From the NCBI RefSeq assembly GCF_030643805.1, contig NZ_CP094656.1:3472001-3536000 (forward strand): DNA of 64,000 nt, given 5' to 3'. Positions 1 to 8,672 of the stretch are shown piece by piece. Under the pieces are notes generated by a model. It made no database searches, was not told where the DNA came from, and was given only the letters and a program-made list of their open reading frames with translations. The DNA is from Alkalihalobacillus sp. AL-G. Its GTDB lineage: Bacteria > Bacillota > Bacilli > Bacillales > Fictibacillaceae. The number at the start of each line of letters is the position of its first letter. Positions within the stretch are counted from its first letter, which is position 1. The position numbers were made by a program, and so were the translations under genes.

Positions 1-1039
1 GCGTAAAAGAATATCCCCATACCCAATCCGTTTTCTGATCGGGACTGAATGGTGTAAATGGAAAGCCTTCCCGAGTATACTGTTCTTTCTCATGCACCCC
101 TACTGATACGGGATTCAGAGCCTGATCCATTAAGTTGCGGAAACTATCATGAACTACAGTACGTTTTCCACCGGGCGCAATCCCGCAAGACCGTTCCAAC
201 CCTTCTAAAATAGCTGTCATCTCACTATGTTCATATGAATGAGTCCGCCCTGCTACTCCTTCATCCGCGTTCATCAATGGGAGATTTACAATTACATCAG
301 CAAACGGCGGCACTGAGTCGTGCATTTTACCGTTGAACAATCCAGTCCGATGATCAAGGTAGTCTTTCACAAGTACGTTTTTCAGGTCAGCCAATCGACG
401 GCATCGGTAACTATCCGTACTGGCTTTCGGACTTGGATTAAGAGAAATTCGAGCCTCTTCCGCTGAGTCATCAGGTAACGGACTACATACCGGACACAAC
501 GAATCCGGTAAAATGAAATGGCAGGAACTCTCCAATGTTTGCAGGTTTACTAAAACCATCCTTCCTTCCGAGTTGGTCAAACTACCTTCCAAAGCCTTCT
601 GCACCTCTGCCACTAGAAGGCAAGCTATCTGAAGTAATCCCGTATGTGATGCCCATACATCAGATGTTATTTCGTTGTTCTGCTTCCGTTCCTGTAGGAT
701 CTCCCACATCTCTTTTCGATCACGGCCTGCCTTGAGACGTCGCGTATCCGCACACTGGGAGCATCCAGGTACATCAGGAAGCACCATCGGCCCGATAACC
801 CCTTCACCAAATGAAACGAAACCACGTATCCAGGGGATGCCTCGCGATCGTAATACTTCTTCTGCCTGTTGATGAACAGTTGGGAGCCATACATCATGTA
901 ACACTAAAACCAAATCAGCATTTTCAGGGACTCCCGCTTCAAAATCAGTGCAACGGACTATCTCGTACTTTGAGGACAATTTTTCACAAGCATAGTCCGC
1001 CAACATTCCCTTTCCGACAATCCCTACAACCGCAGTCAC
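1..1039 (-). CDS. TOMM cyclodehydratase, E1-like/YcaO fusion (partial, runs off left edge)
   Basis: Heterocyclising enzyme of a thiazole/oxazole-modified microcin pathway: it would turn Cys/Ser/Thr of the precursor peptide into azolines with ATP. The reading frame is open from the GTG at 1039-1037 to the window edge (about 346 codons; such fusions are usually over 600). An N-terminal ThiF/E1-like half holds CSQC and, later, CPVC (likely zinc ligands), followed by the family-typical stretch PDDSAEEARISLNPSPK and the start of the YcaO domain (TAILEGLERSCG). The GTG overlaps the stop of the upstream gene as GTGA, with a GAGGAGG ribosome binding site, so translation is probably coupled. The family call rests on remembered motifs; the ATP-binding YcaO core lies outside the window. 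Confidence 0.85.
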   Translation of the reverse strand, partial: MTAVVGIVGKGMLADYACEKLSSKYEIVRCTDFEAGVPENADLVLVLHDVWLPTVHQQAEEVLRSRGIPWIRGFVSFGEGVIGPMVLPDVPGCSQCADTRRLKAGRDRKEMWEILQERKQNNEITSDVWASHTGLLQIACLLVAEVQKALEGSLTNSEGRMVLVNLQTLESSCHFILPDSLCPVCSPLPDDSAEEARISLNPSPKASTDSYRCRRLADLKNVLVKDYLDHRTGLFNGKMHDSVPPFADVIVNLPLMNADEGVAGRTHSYEHSEMTAILEGLERSCGIAPGGKRTVVHDSFRNLMDQALNPVSVGVHEKEQYTREGFPFTPFSPDQKTDWVWGYSFT

Positions 1040-2988
1040 CGAGATGCCTCCTCTCGCAACAACACACCGAACACGCTAAGTATTTCCTTTTTTAACATCG
1101 GTTCGAGCATCAGCTCAAAAACCAGCAGCCGCTTTTGATTATTTTCTAAAACCTGAATGGCAGACCGTAAAATCTCAGTTTGTTCATGGTCTTTACACGC
1201 TCGGATGTCGATGCTTCGTTGTTCAGTTTGTTCTTGTGGAACCTGTGAAAACTCTAACGCCTTTCTCGTATCGTAATCCAATTCGTTTTGTGCCTTCAAC
1301 AGTGCGTGCTGTAATGCATTCCGTAACGCCAATGTTTCGTTTAAACCAACACTGCCATACCAGTTATCATCCGAACCGACCCAAACGACTGGGAAACCAG
1401 AAACTTCTTCACCTAAGCCGATAATAGGAGCTCCATGTGTCTTGGTCAGCGCTTCCAAATAAAAACGGCAATGATCATCTTCGACCGAATTCACCTTTAC
1501 CGGAGAAACAGTCGTCTTATGGTCGGCCTTTTTCTTGAAAACCTCAAACAAATACGTTTGCAGCCCGCGACAAACACCTTCCGCAAACGATTCACCCGCC
1601 CCGACACCGACAAATTCTTGAGGTTTTAACCCACGATCCTGATCAAACGGTGGGGGTGGAACGAACTGATCAATCATTTGTGTAACATACGTCTCAATTC
1701 CTATGAGCCCGGCTTCTCGCCGTGCCTGCTCATGCGTCAGTTCTGAACAAACATGCTTGGGTAGCAGATCGGCAGGTCCTTCTGACTTCGGATCGACTAC
1801 CTGTACAAGGCACTGAGCTAGAGGCAATTGTTTTAGATCCCCCTCCTCCCAAATATGGAAAATCCCTGATACTGCCGATGTCAGTTGGCTGAAATATAGG
1901 AACAACGGATCCTTATTATTTTTGCCCACGGTCTGTGTTAGCCGTAGATTGATATCTTCAACCCATTCAGCAGAGGTTCGATCCGTTACAAAAGGATGCG
2001 ACTTATAAGAATGCCATTTTCCTTCCAGGGTCTCAAGATTTAGAAGGAAGAAGCGATTCATTGAATCCAATTCGGTCACGCCGGTATTCCTTTTAAATAA
2101 TTCAAAAACAATCACATTGGCTAGCATGGCTCCTGCTGGTGAGGAGCAGGAGTGTATATTCGTATCCCTGGAAAATACGGATCGGTGTATCGACCGCCAT
2201 GCAGACTCCCAACAACCCTCTGATTCTGCATCTACGAGCGGACCCGCAAGACCTACATGGTCCAATAACATCGCGGGAATCAATCGCTTTTTCTCATCCC
2301 CACAAATCCTATTAAGGACTCGAAGCTGCTCTACATCCCCTACCTCCGACACATATAAAATCGAATCAAACGGCTGTATGGCCTCTCTCCAGGAACTCTC
2401 CACATCCTCTAGGAGATTGACCTCTTCTATCGCTGCTTCAGGAACGGTTCTACGAGTATGCTCTATCAACTCTTTTATCCGAAACCGGTTCGTCGACACA
2501 GAGTCCGTAACCAGAATATGGAATTTCGGTAACCCAGACTCAATCAACGCAGAAACTAATGAAACGAAAAAAGAACCAGAGCCGATCGCCAGCACTTTAG
2601 CCTGACGGTACATTTGAAAGCGGGAAGCCCCCGACTCGCCTAAACTGTCCAAAAATTCAATTTGAGAAGCATATTTTTCCAGAACCTGCTCCGACAGCTG
2701 ATGTGGACGGTCTTGGCTAACATCCCGAACAAACCCGTTTCGATACAAAACTTCTGTAATTTCATATACTCGCTCACGGTATGGACCCGGCAATCCGTCG
2801 GTCAAATCCCCCAATGTACTCTCACCGTTAAACATCGGTATCAGCTTTTCAATCCACTGATCAATCGTACTGCCTTGCATACGGAACGAACTTGAATTGT
2901 TCCGAAAATACACACCACTGTTTGAATCAGGGAGAAAAAAAGTGTCCCTTTTCACTTTCGGACGCATGGAATGGGTCAAATTTTTCAT
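1036..2988 (-). CDS. Putative thiazole-containing bacteriocin maturation protein (ThiF-like)
   Basis: A 650-residue protein resembling the ocin_ThiF-like maturation proteins that accompany heterocycloanthracin-type precursors in Bacillus. The N-terminal part (about residues 10-110) looks like a winged-helix/RRE-type peptide recognition region; residues 130-260 form a Rossmann-like ThiF segment (KVLAIGSGSFFVSLVSALIE). The gene is preceded by AAGGAGGAGCGG and sits between the precursor gene and the YcaO gene, which it overlaps by 4 bases. It likely delivers the precursor to the cyclodehydratase. The exact catalytic role is not known to me, and no adenylation residues can be asserted. Confidence 0.75.
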   Translation of the reverse strand: MKNLTHSMRPKVKRDTFFLPDSNSGVYFRNNSSSFRMQGSTIDQWIEKLIPMFNGESTLGDLTDGLPGPYRERVYEITEVLYRNGFVRDVSQDRPHQLSEQVLEKYASQIEFLDSLGESGASRFQMYRQAKVLAIGSGSFFVSLVSALIESGLPKFHILVTDSVSTNRFRIKELIEHTRRTVPEAAIEEVNLLEDVESSWREAIQPFDSILYVSEVGDVEQLRVLNRICGDEKKRLIPAMLLDHVGLAGPLVDAESEGCWESAWRSIHRSVFSRDTNIHSCSSPAGAMLANVIVFELFKRNTGVTELDSMNRFFLLNLETLEGKWHSYKSHPFVTDRTSAEWVEDINLRLTQTVGKNNKDPLFLYFSQLTSAVSGIFHIWEEGDLKQLPLAQCLVQVVDPKSEGPADLLPKHVCSELTHEQARREAGLIGIETYVTQMIDQFVPPPPFDQDRGLKPQEFVGVGAGESFAEGVCRGLQTYLFEVFKKKADHKTTVSPVKVNSVEDDHCRFYLEALTKTHGAPIIGLGEEVSGFPVVWVGSDDNWYGSVGLNETLALRNALQHALLKAQNELDYDTRKALEFSQVPQEQTEQRSIDIRACKDHEQTEILRSAIQVLENNQKRLLVFELMLEPMLKKEILSVFGVLLREEASR

Positions 2989-3085
2989 TCCGCTCCTCCT
3001 TACGCGTTAGCTATCCCAAATCTACATTGTGTTTCACTTTAATAGCCTATGTTCCTAAATTTGTCTCTTATGTCTAATCTAATAG

Positions 3086-3116
3086 AAAAAGCCCCTGTAC
3101 GAACGCATACAGGGGC
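3086..3116 (-). terminator. Hairpin terminator/attenuator behind the bacteriocin precursor gene
   Basis: Nine-bp GC-rich stem (GCCCCTGTA with TACAGGGGC) with an 8-nt loop, followed on the minus strand by a short U run. It lies between the precursor gene and the maturation genes, where partial termination would give more precursor than enzyme mRNA. Confidence 0.7.
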
Positions 3117-3153
3117 CTCTGGAGACAACAACCGTTCTTGATTGAAGTACAAA

Positions 3154-3444
3154 TCAAGAACCGCAACGGCTGCAATTACTGCATCGACTGCATCGACTGC
3201 AATTAGAGCAATTGTGACAACGGAAACAATTAAAGCAATTGAAGCAGCTAAAGAAGCAACTAAAGCACCGGAAACAATTGAAGCATCGGAAGCAATTAGA
3301 ACAACGACCACCAAAACCACCACCAAAACCAATAACTTGTCGATCAGGATCGCCATCGTACGGGTTTTGGTCGCTGGGAACCAAATCGTCTGCATGAAAA
3401 TCACCAACATTCAACGATTCGAGTTCCTTATGAAAATCATCCAT
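3154..3444 (-). CDS. Heterocycloanthracin/sonorensin-type bacteriocin precursor
   Basis: A 96-residue precursor peptide. Residues 1-47 are an acidic, Cys-free leader ending in a Gly-rich stretch (GFGGGFGGR). Residues 48-96 are a core with 16 cysteines at a strict every-third-residue spacing, apart from one CFFSC step: CSNCFRCFNCFRC at the start and CSRCSRCSNCSRCGS at the end, with a hydrophobic Phe-rich first half and a Ser/Arg-rich second half. The 9-nt periodicity is visible in the DNA. The ATG has a clear AGGAGG site. Cysteines are the expected azoline substrates of the neighbouring YcaO enzyme. Product activity and cleavage site are inferred from the family. Confidence 0.88.
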   Translation of the reverse strand: MDDFHKELESLNVGDFHADDLVPSDQNPYDGDPDRQVIGFGGGFGGRCSNCFRCFNCFRCFSCFFSCFNCFNCFRCHNCSNCSRCSRCSNCSRCGS

Positions 3445-3713
3445 TTACATAACCTCCTAATCTTTATTAGATCGATGTAAAGTCATTAAACAAATGAACA
3501 TCATCAAAGTCACTAGAACAGGAGAATCAAATACTCTCCTCAACAAAATATGAATGATGCTTGGGTGTTGTTACTGATACAAATACCTATTACAATATCA
3601 ATCCCGCAATCCTTATAAATTCATAGTCTCAAAGCAACTAAAAGAAGCACTGCTCAATGCAATGCTTCCGTCGTTATAATTTAAAATTAGCTTACTCATT
3701 AGAATTCATAAGC

Positions 3714-4061
3714 TTAAGTTGTACAGGCTAGTAATTTATTTCCCTCCGGATCGTAAAAATGGCATCCTTGCATCGATTCGCCAAACGGTTCGATTGGGTC
3801 CACCTTGACTCCTTTTTGCTTCAGTTCCTTTTGTGTCTTTTCAACATCGGTCGTTTCAAAAAAATAGACGGAATAAGGAAGTGGCTTAATCTCATCGACC
3901 ATTGCTTTTAAAAGCACAAGCTTCGTTCCTTCCATTTTAAATTCTAAAAAACCATCTCCTTCTGCTTCAACCTCGAAATCAAACACATTTTTGTACCAAT
4001 CTTTCGAGTGCTCGAAGTCTACCAAATGAATGAAGCACATATTGATTTTATTTTTCACCAA
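3714..4061 (-). CDS. VOC (glyoxalase/bleomycin-resistance fold) family protein
   Basis: A 115-residue single-module vicinal-oxygen-chelate fold protein: opening beta strand (INMCFIHLVDFEHSKDWYKNVF), middle EFKMEGTKLVLL, and a C-terminal FYDPEGNKLLACTT that carries the usual metal-ligand Glu position. Substrate unknown. It stands alone on the minus strand, divergent from the sigma factor gene at 4252, with about 180 bases between them that could hold both promoters. The start has only a weak purine stretch upstream. Confidence 0.7.
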   Translation of the reverse strand: MVKNKINMCFIHLVDFEHSKDWYKNVFDFEVEAEGDGFLEFKMEGTKLVLLKAMVDEIKPLPYSVYFFETTDVEKTQKELKQKGVKVDPIEPFGESMQGCHFYDPEGNKLLACTT

Positions 4062-4251
4062 TATACTAATCCCCTTTCAATCCTGATTCACTTTTAAGAC
4101 GTACTATCTAGCAAAAAGGATACGAAAAATTTCAAACCACTTTTCAATGATAATAAAGCTACGCCAGCTACCCTTATCATTCCTTTAAAAGTATAAAAAA
4201 AGGAGAATACAAGACTTTTGTCAAAGCTTAGCAGGTGAGGTGAAAAGAGCA

Positions 4252-4929
4252 ATGAATTTAGAAGAGAAATATCAACTTACTCTAGAAGAGTACGGTGATC
4301 AGATTAAAGGATACTGCTACAAACTGGCTGGGGTACCTTGGGATGGGGATGATCTCTATCAAGAAACACTCCTTAAAGCATATAAGACAGCAGGCCAATG
4401 GACTGAAGTGGAAAATCCCAAAGCTTATCTTTTTAAAATCGCAACCAACACATGGATTGACATATGCCGTAAGAAAAAGGTTCACATAGAGACATATGAA
4501 GATAACTTCTTAATCGATCCGGCACCGATTGATTTTACGATTATGGAAGCGTTAGAGGAACTCGTACACAAATTGCCGACCCGCCAAGCTTCTGTCATTT
4601 TGTTGATAGATGCTTTCGCATTTTCAATCAAGGACACAGCAAGCATGTTAAAAATGACAGCAGGTGCTGTGAAATCTGCCCTTCACCGCGCAAGGACAAC
4701 CTTAAAAAGCGCCTATCAGAATAAGGAAAAATCAAAGGGAGACAATGCTGATTTAATCAGCCGTTTCCTTTCAGCTTTTAAAAGAGGTGAACCACACGAG
4801 ATCGTCACGATTTATCACGAACTGGCTGATAGGGGCGTTACAGTAAATCGTACCCCTGGAATAAATGGCTATTATTTTGAATTTAAAGACCCTGACGGCA
4901 ACATTTTGTCCGTTTTTCAAAAAAAGTAA
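4252..4929 (+). CDS. ECF-type RNA polymerase sigma factor with VOC-like C-terminal tail
   Basis: About 225 residues. Region 2 covers residues 10-75 (WDGDDLYQETLLKAYKT), and region 4 follows at about 95-155 (LPTRQASVILLIDAFAFSIKDTASML, AVKSALHRARTTL). After it, LISRFLSAFKRGEPHEI resembles the start of the SnoaL-like domain found on such sigma factors, but the last about 35 residues (GYYFEFKDPDGNILSVFQKK) read as the end of a VOC protein. I prefer the ATG at 4252, nine bases after GAGGTG, over the GTG at 4240. No anti-sigma gene is adjacent. The tail suggests a deletion that fused two genes. Confidence 0.72.
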   Translation: MNLEEKYQLTLEEYGDQIKGYCYKLAGVPWDGDDLYQETLLKAYKTAGQWTEVENPKAYLFKIATNTWIDICRKKKVHIETYEDNFLIDPAPIDFTIMEALEELVHKLPTRQASVILLIDAFAFSIKDTASMLKMTAGAVKSALHRARTTLKSAYQNKEKSKGDNADLISRFLSAFKRGEPHEIVTIYHELADRGVTVNRTPGINGYYFEFKDPDGNILSVFQKK

Positions 4930-5003
4930 AGAATGTGCGTATCCTTTTTGGAAAATTGTTCGTTATGGGATATGTAAGCATAAGAATTAAAGGGGGAAAA
5001 CAA

Positions 5004-5414
5004 ATGAAAATACGGATTGGCAGCATCTTTATACCTGTAACAGACTTGGAACGTTCAATTAAATGGTATGCCGAGCATTTGGGACTTCAATTAGTGAACC
5101 GGTGGGAAAACAATTCAGGAGCAGGGTTTTCCTTCGAACATGGTGATGCATTCCTCGGACTCGTTAACGTGGAACGGAGACAACCGACAGATTTCGAAGT
5201 ATCAAAGGATAGCAGCTTCCGAAATTGTTATTACAACTTTGAACCGGAGGATGTTTATGCTATGCACACAAAACTGAAAGAAAACGATGTAGAAGTAACC
5301 GATGTCATAGACTACGGACCTATGGTTGGATTTGATTTTTTCGATCCGGATGGCAATTGCCTCAGTGCAGTCCGTGATAAGCAAGGCCAAGCCTATTACC
5401 GCGATTTCGATTAA
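5004..5414 (+). CDS. VOC family protein
   Basis: A 136-residue glyoxalase-fold protein (IGSIFIPVTDLERSIKWYAEHLGLQL at the N-terminus, GFDFFDPDGNCLSAVRD at the C-terminus). The start at 5004 follows AAGGGGGAAAAC; an upstream in-frame extension to 4935 has no ribosome binding site. It lies 74 bases after the sigma factor gene and 12 before the BtrH-like gene on the same strand, so the three are probably co-transcribed. Substrate unknown. Confidence 0.7.
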   Translation: MKIRIGSIFIPVTDLERSIKWYAEHLGLQLVNRWENNSGAGFSFEHGDAFLGLVNVERRQPTDFEVSKDSSFRNCYYNFEPEDVYAMHTKLKENDVEVTDVIDYGPMVGFDFFDPDGNCLSAVRDKQGQAYYRDFD

Positions 5415-5426
5415 GGGGGGAATTAG

Positions 5427-6470
5427 ATGACAAAACAATTGGATTCTTTAAAATTCTCGTATCTGCATCATACACTTGTAGGCAGCCTAAAATCTTGTAT
5501 CGATTATTTGAACATCGACGTTTCAGAAGAATGGTTATACGGAATGAGCAGTGTGGCATTCCTTATCGCGACAGATAAAAAGGTATCGACCGATGCAGTG
5601 GCATACGGGTATGATCCGGGGATGATTTTCCGTCTTGTAGAAAACGTCGGCATCCGTGTTCGCGGTATCCATCGAGCAGAAGATCCTGTCGACCGTGATG
5701 GACTCCTCTCCTCAGCATGGGATTATGCAAAACATGCGATCGACAACAATTATCCGTGCTTCAGCTTTGAACTGGAAGAAGGACATGAGCATGCGATCAT
5801 CTTCGGCTATGACGGTAAAGGTTATTTATCCCATGGTTGGCACCACCGGGGAACGGAAAGCATTCCATGGAAAAAGCTTGGTCAACAAATGTGTCCGTGT
5901 GAACGCTGTCAAGAACAAAGAATGAACTCTGAAGAACAAGGAAATGCTCGTTTCATTGACTTACATTGGGTGGAACCTACCCCTAACAAGGTATCCGTTT
6001 TGGATGCGTTTCAACAGATGCTTTCCGTTTTGTTTCAAATCAATGATCACAGAAGTTGGGTGTACAAAGGTTGTGCTGTTGGATTAGCGGCTTATGACAA
6101 CCTTATTGATACAGTAGATAAGGGAACAGTGATTGGTAAAAACCTTGGTTATAATCTTGATGTTTATAGTGAGGCTCGCCGCCGTGCTCCACTCTTCCTG
6201 AATGAGGTTACCATGCAAATTCCCGCTGTTCCGGCTGAACTGTCTGGACAGGCGATTGACGCTTATCAAACAGTTTCTGATCGATTAAAACACGCATCAG
6301 AATTGTACCCATGGAAACAACCATTTGAACCAATTGGCATCAATGAAGAAAGTCAAAAAGCGAGCCGATTGTTGAAGGAAGCTAAGGATGCAGAAGCAAC
6401 CGGCCTTAATGCATTGAGGGAAATCTATGAAAAAATGCAGAAAGTCAGCTTGCACGAAACACACTTGTAA
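5427..6470 (+). CDS. BtrH-N-like protein (papain-like fold, function unknown)
   Basis: A 347-residue soluble protein. Residues 1-190 resemble the BtrH N-terminal/C39-like domain: an early Cys (SLKSCIDYL, residue 24), EEWLYGMSSVAFL, and GHEHAIIFGYDGKGYLSHGW carrying the likely His. A CPCERCQ motif near residue 155 could bind a metal. The C-terminal half (residues 190-340) is helical. BtrH itself is an acyltransferase in butirosin biosynthesis; whether this protein transfers acyl groups cannot be read here. GGGGGG ribosome binding site; a terminator follows at 6498. Confidence 0.55.
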   Translation: MTKQLDSLKFSYLHHTLVGSLKSCIDYLNIDVSEEWLYGMSSVAFLIATDKKVSTDAVAYGYDPGMIFRLVENVGIRVRGIHRAEDPVDRDGLLSSAWDYAKHAIDNNYPCFSFELEEGHEHAIIFGYDGKGYLSHGWHHRGTESIPWKKLGQQMCPCERCQEQRMNSEEQGNARFIDLHWVEPTPNKVSVLDAFQQMLSVLFQINDHRSWVYKGCAVGLAAYDNLIDTVDKGTVIGKNLGYNLDVYSEARRRAPLFLNEVTMQIPAVPAELSGQAIDAYQTVSDRLKHASELYPWKQPFEPIGINEESQKASRLLKEAKDAEATGLNALREIYEKMQKVSLHETHL

Positions 6471-6497
6471 AGCGATTTTTCAATAGTTTTTATGGAT

Positions 6498-6530
6498 TAG
6501 GCGGTTAAGGTTTACCGCCTATTATTTTTT
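6498..6530 (+). terminator. Intrinsic terminator between the BtrH-like gene and alkA
   Basis: Eight-bp inverted repeat (TAGGCGGT with ACCGCCTA) followed by a T-rich run on the plus strand. Placed between convergent genes, so it may also serve alkA. Confidence 0.7.
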
Positions 6531-6540
6531 GTGTGGTTGA

Positions 6541-7485
6541 CTAATTCGAGGCAAGACTTCTCCATAGGTAAAATACAGCATACGCTTCCCAGCCTTTCCA
6601 GGGTTCGAATAGCTGCTGAATCTCTTCGAGGGGAGGCTTTTGGGATCTTCCTAATAGAAGCTTCAAAGCGTTTTGCAATCCTGCATCACCGATTGGAAAC
6701 GCAGCAGGATTTCGTAAACACCTCATCAGTACATAATTTGCTGTCCACGGACCGATACCTCGGATTGATAATAACCATCGCTCGGCAGTCTTAAAATCTT
6801 TACATGAAAGGAGAGAATCCTTTGATAACTTCCCACTTTCCATAAGCTTGGCGATATCGATGATGTATTCCGCTTTTTTCCCGGTGAACTGCAGATTCTT
6901 AAGCTCCTCGACAGTTAAAGTTGAAATGTCTTGTGGTTTTGGAAACAACCAATATTTTCGGCCGTTCCATTCGACATGCTTCCCGAACGATTCAACAACA
7001 CGCTTTTTCAAAGTATAAGCAAACTTTAAGTTCACCTGTTGTCCGACGACTGCCCAGCAAAGCGCCTCAAATAAATCAGGAACGCCGACAATCCGAAGCC
7101 CATGATAATCCTCCGTCAGCCCGGACAACATCGAGTCCCTTTCAGCCATCTGATAAAAGGGACTTAAGTCGGTTTGTAGGTCGAACCATTCGTTCACATA
7201 GCTTGCAACTTGCTCATAAGCTTCCTTACTCCCAAGCTTCCTATCAAGAAAACGGACTTGTAATGAATCCTCTTGTTCACTGATTTCGATGATGACAAGA
7301 TTGCCTCCCATCTCGATCAGCTTCGTCACCTTTCCGTCTTCAACATGATGTAGGCATTCCAGAGGTGATCTTGTAAGATAAGTAAGGGTTTCTGAAAAGC
7401 TGAATTCCTTTGGTGTTGTTATCAATATACAGCCTTTCAGTTCATCAAAACTGAAAGCGGACGTGTCCTTTTTTTGTGTAATCAT
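6541..7485 (-). CDS. alkA: DNA-3-methyladenine glycosylase (AlkA family)
   Basis: A 314-residue base-excision glycosylase that removes alkylated purines. The helix-hairpin-helix is LSIRGIGPWTANYVLMRCL (about residues 240-260), followed by the GPD-type loop with the catalytic Asp in FPIGDAGL near residue 270. VGQQVNLKFAYTLKKRVVE is the family's conserved helix. The ATG has GGAGGGATATC upstream and lies 41 bases inside the end of the ogt gene, so the two are translationally linked. It is the last gene of an adaA-ogt-alkA operon. Confidence 0.88.
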   Translation of the reverse strand: MITQKKDTSAFSFDELKGCILITTPKEFSFSETLTYLTRSPLECLHHVEDGKVTKLIEMGGNLVIIEISEQEDSLQVRFLDRKLGSKEAYEQVASYVNEWFDLQTDLSPFYQMAERDSMLSGLTEDYHGLRIVGVPDLFEALCWAVVGQQVNLKFAYTLKKRVVESFGKHVEWNGRKYWLFPKPQDISTLTVEELKNLQFTGKKAEYIIDIAKLMESGKLSKDSLLSCKDFKTAERWLLSIRGIGPWTANYVLMRCLRNPAAFPIGDAGLQNALKLLLGRSQKPPLEEIQQLFEPWKGWEAYAVFYLWRSLASN

Positions 7486-8002
7486 GATATCCCTCCAATT
7501 GAAGCAATGATTCCTTCACATTCAATCCGCCTCTGAATCCCGTCAGCGCACTGCTTTTCCCTATGACGCGATGGCATGGAATGACAATCGGAATGGGATT
7601 TGCGCCATTCGCCGTTCCAACCGCCCGGACTGCCTTCGGGTTATCCAAACCATCAGCCACATCGGAATAACTCCGCGTCTCACCAAACGGAATGTCGGTC
7701 AATGCCCGCCATACAGAGGTTTGAAATGAAGTACCCCGCATATCTAATGGGAGGTTGAATGTATTTCGCTTTCCATCACAATAATCCCGCAGCTGCGAAA
7801 CATACTCTGATAGTCTTTCTTCATCCTCAATCAGCTCCGCATCCAGCACTTGCTTTTTCACCCAAGACTTCAACGTATCCATCGATTCGCTCGGCCAAGT
7901 GATTCTACATAAGCCTTTATTCGTAGCCGCCAAATACAGCGGCTGATTCTGGAAAAATGGATGTGTGAATTCCGTCCAGTAAACTTTCGGCATAGCCATC
8001 AT
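7445..8002 (-). CDS. ogt: Methylated-DNA--protein-cysteine methyltransferase
   Basis: Suicidal O6-alkylguanine repair protein of 185 residues (about 183 if the second Met is used). The active site PCHRVIG places the acceptor Cys near residue 143, followed by FRGGLNVKESLLQLEG. The DNA-binding helix-turn-helix is SYSDVADGLDNPKAVRAVGTANGANPIPI. It starts two bases after adaA ends and overlaps alkA. In B. subtilis the equivalent is AdaB in the Ada regulon. Confidence 0.9.
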   Translation of the reverse strand: MMAMPKVYWTEFTHPFFQNQPLYLAATNKGLCRITWPSESMDTLKSWVKKQVLDAELIEDEERLSEYVSQLRDYCDGKRNTFNLPLDMRGTSFQTSVWRALTDIPFGETRSYSDVADGLDNPKAVRAVGTANGANPIPIVIPCHRVIGKSSALTGFRGGLNVKESLLQLEGYHDYTKKGHVRFQF

Positions 8003-8004
8003 TC

Positions 8005-8577
8005 CTAAACCTCCTTTTTATGAACTTTCCGGTATTCATTCGGCGTATAACCTTTCTCTTTTTTAAAAACGGAAGAAAAGTGCGAGGCGCTTCTGAACCC
8101 GACCATTGCAGCGATTTCAGCGATTGAATAATCCATTTGATCAAGAAATTGCTCCGCCTTCTCCATTCTAGTTCGAAGCAACTGATTTGAAGGTGTCATT
8201 CCGGTTGTTCTTTTAAAAACACGCTGTAAATGATATGGACTCATCTTTAACTCCTCAGCAAGTAGGTCAAGCGTCAGGTTTTCATCATATCTTTCTTGGA
8301 TCAACTCGATGACTATGTTCGCCATCTTCGCATCAGGCCCATGCTGCTCTGGACTGTCCGGCTTACATCTTTTGCACGGTCGAAAACCAGCTTCACGAGC
8401 TGCCTCAATACTTCGGTAAACCATGACATTCTCCGGTTTTGGAATACGGGATCGACAAGAAGGCCTGCAAAAAATACCCGTCGACTTTATCCCAACATAA
8501 TACACACCATCATATCGAGTATTTCGCTGTAAAATCGTCTCATAAACAGATTGAAAAATAGCATCATCGCTCATCAT
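8005..8577 (-). CDS. adaA: AdaA-type methylphosphotriester methyltransferase / AraC-family activator
   Basis: About 190 residues. The N-terminal Ada zinc domain has the four Cys in FCRPSCRSR and PCKRCKP; the first is the usual methyl acceptor from methylphosphotriesters. The C-terminal AraC helix-turn-helix pair begins with LTLDLLAEELKMSPYHLQRVFKRTTGMTP and ends with FSSVFKKEKGYTPNEYRK. Self-methylation would turn it into an activator of its own operon. I start it at 8577 (GAGAGGTGGCTGG upstream) because the 30-residue upstream extension has no ribosome binding site. Confidence 0.9.
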   Translation of the reverse strand: MMSDDAIFQSVYETILQRNTRYDGVYYVGIKSTGIFCRPSCRSRIPKPENVMVYRSIEAAREAGFRPCKRCKPDSPEQHGPDAKMANIVIELIQERYDENLTLDLLAEELKMSPYHLQRVFKRTTGMTPSNQLLRTRMEKAEQFLDQMDYSIAEIAAMVGFRSASHFSSVFKKEKGYTPNEYRKVHKKEV

Positions 8578-8598
8578 CCAGCCACCTCTCTTGCTCAC

Positions 8599-8627
8599 AT
8601 TATAAACCATGGAATGCCGTCTGATAA
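8599..8627 (-). promoter_or_regulatory. Candidate promoter of the adaA-ogt-alkA operon
   Basis: Minus-strand TTATCA, 17-base spacer, TATAAT, ending about 21 bases before the adaA start. The weak -35 box fits an activator-dependent promoter. Confidence 0.5.
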
Positions 8628-8672
8628 TACAGAGCAAATAGGATAGCAAGAATTCGACAGTGTGCACACAAA

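Noticed and set aside
2117-2605. 162-codon plus-strand frame
   Set aside because: Lies wholly antisense to the maturation protein, which has clear family motifs.
3154-3305. Short-period repetitive DNA that could be taken for a repeat array or CRISPR
   Set aside because: The 9-base period is the Cys-x-x codon pattern of the bacteriocin core; there are no spacers.
3039-3410. 123-codon hydrophobic frame overlapping the precursor
   Set aside because: It is an out-of-frame reading of the Cys codons without a ribosome binding site.
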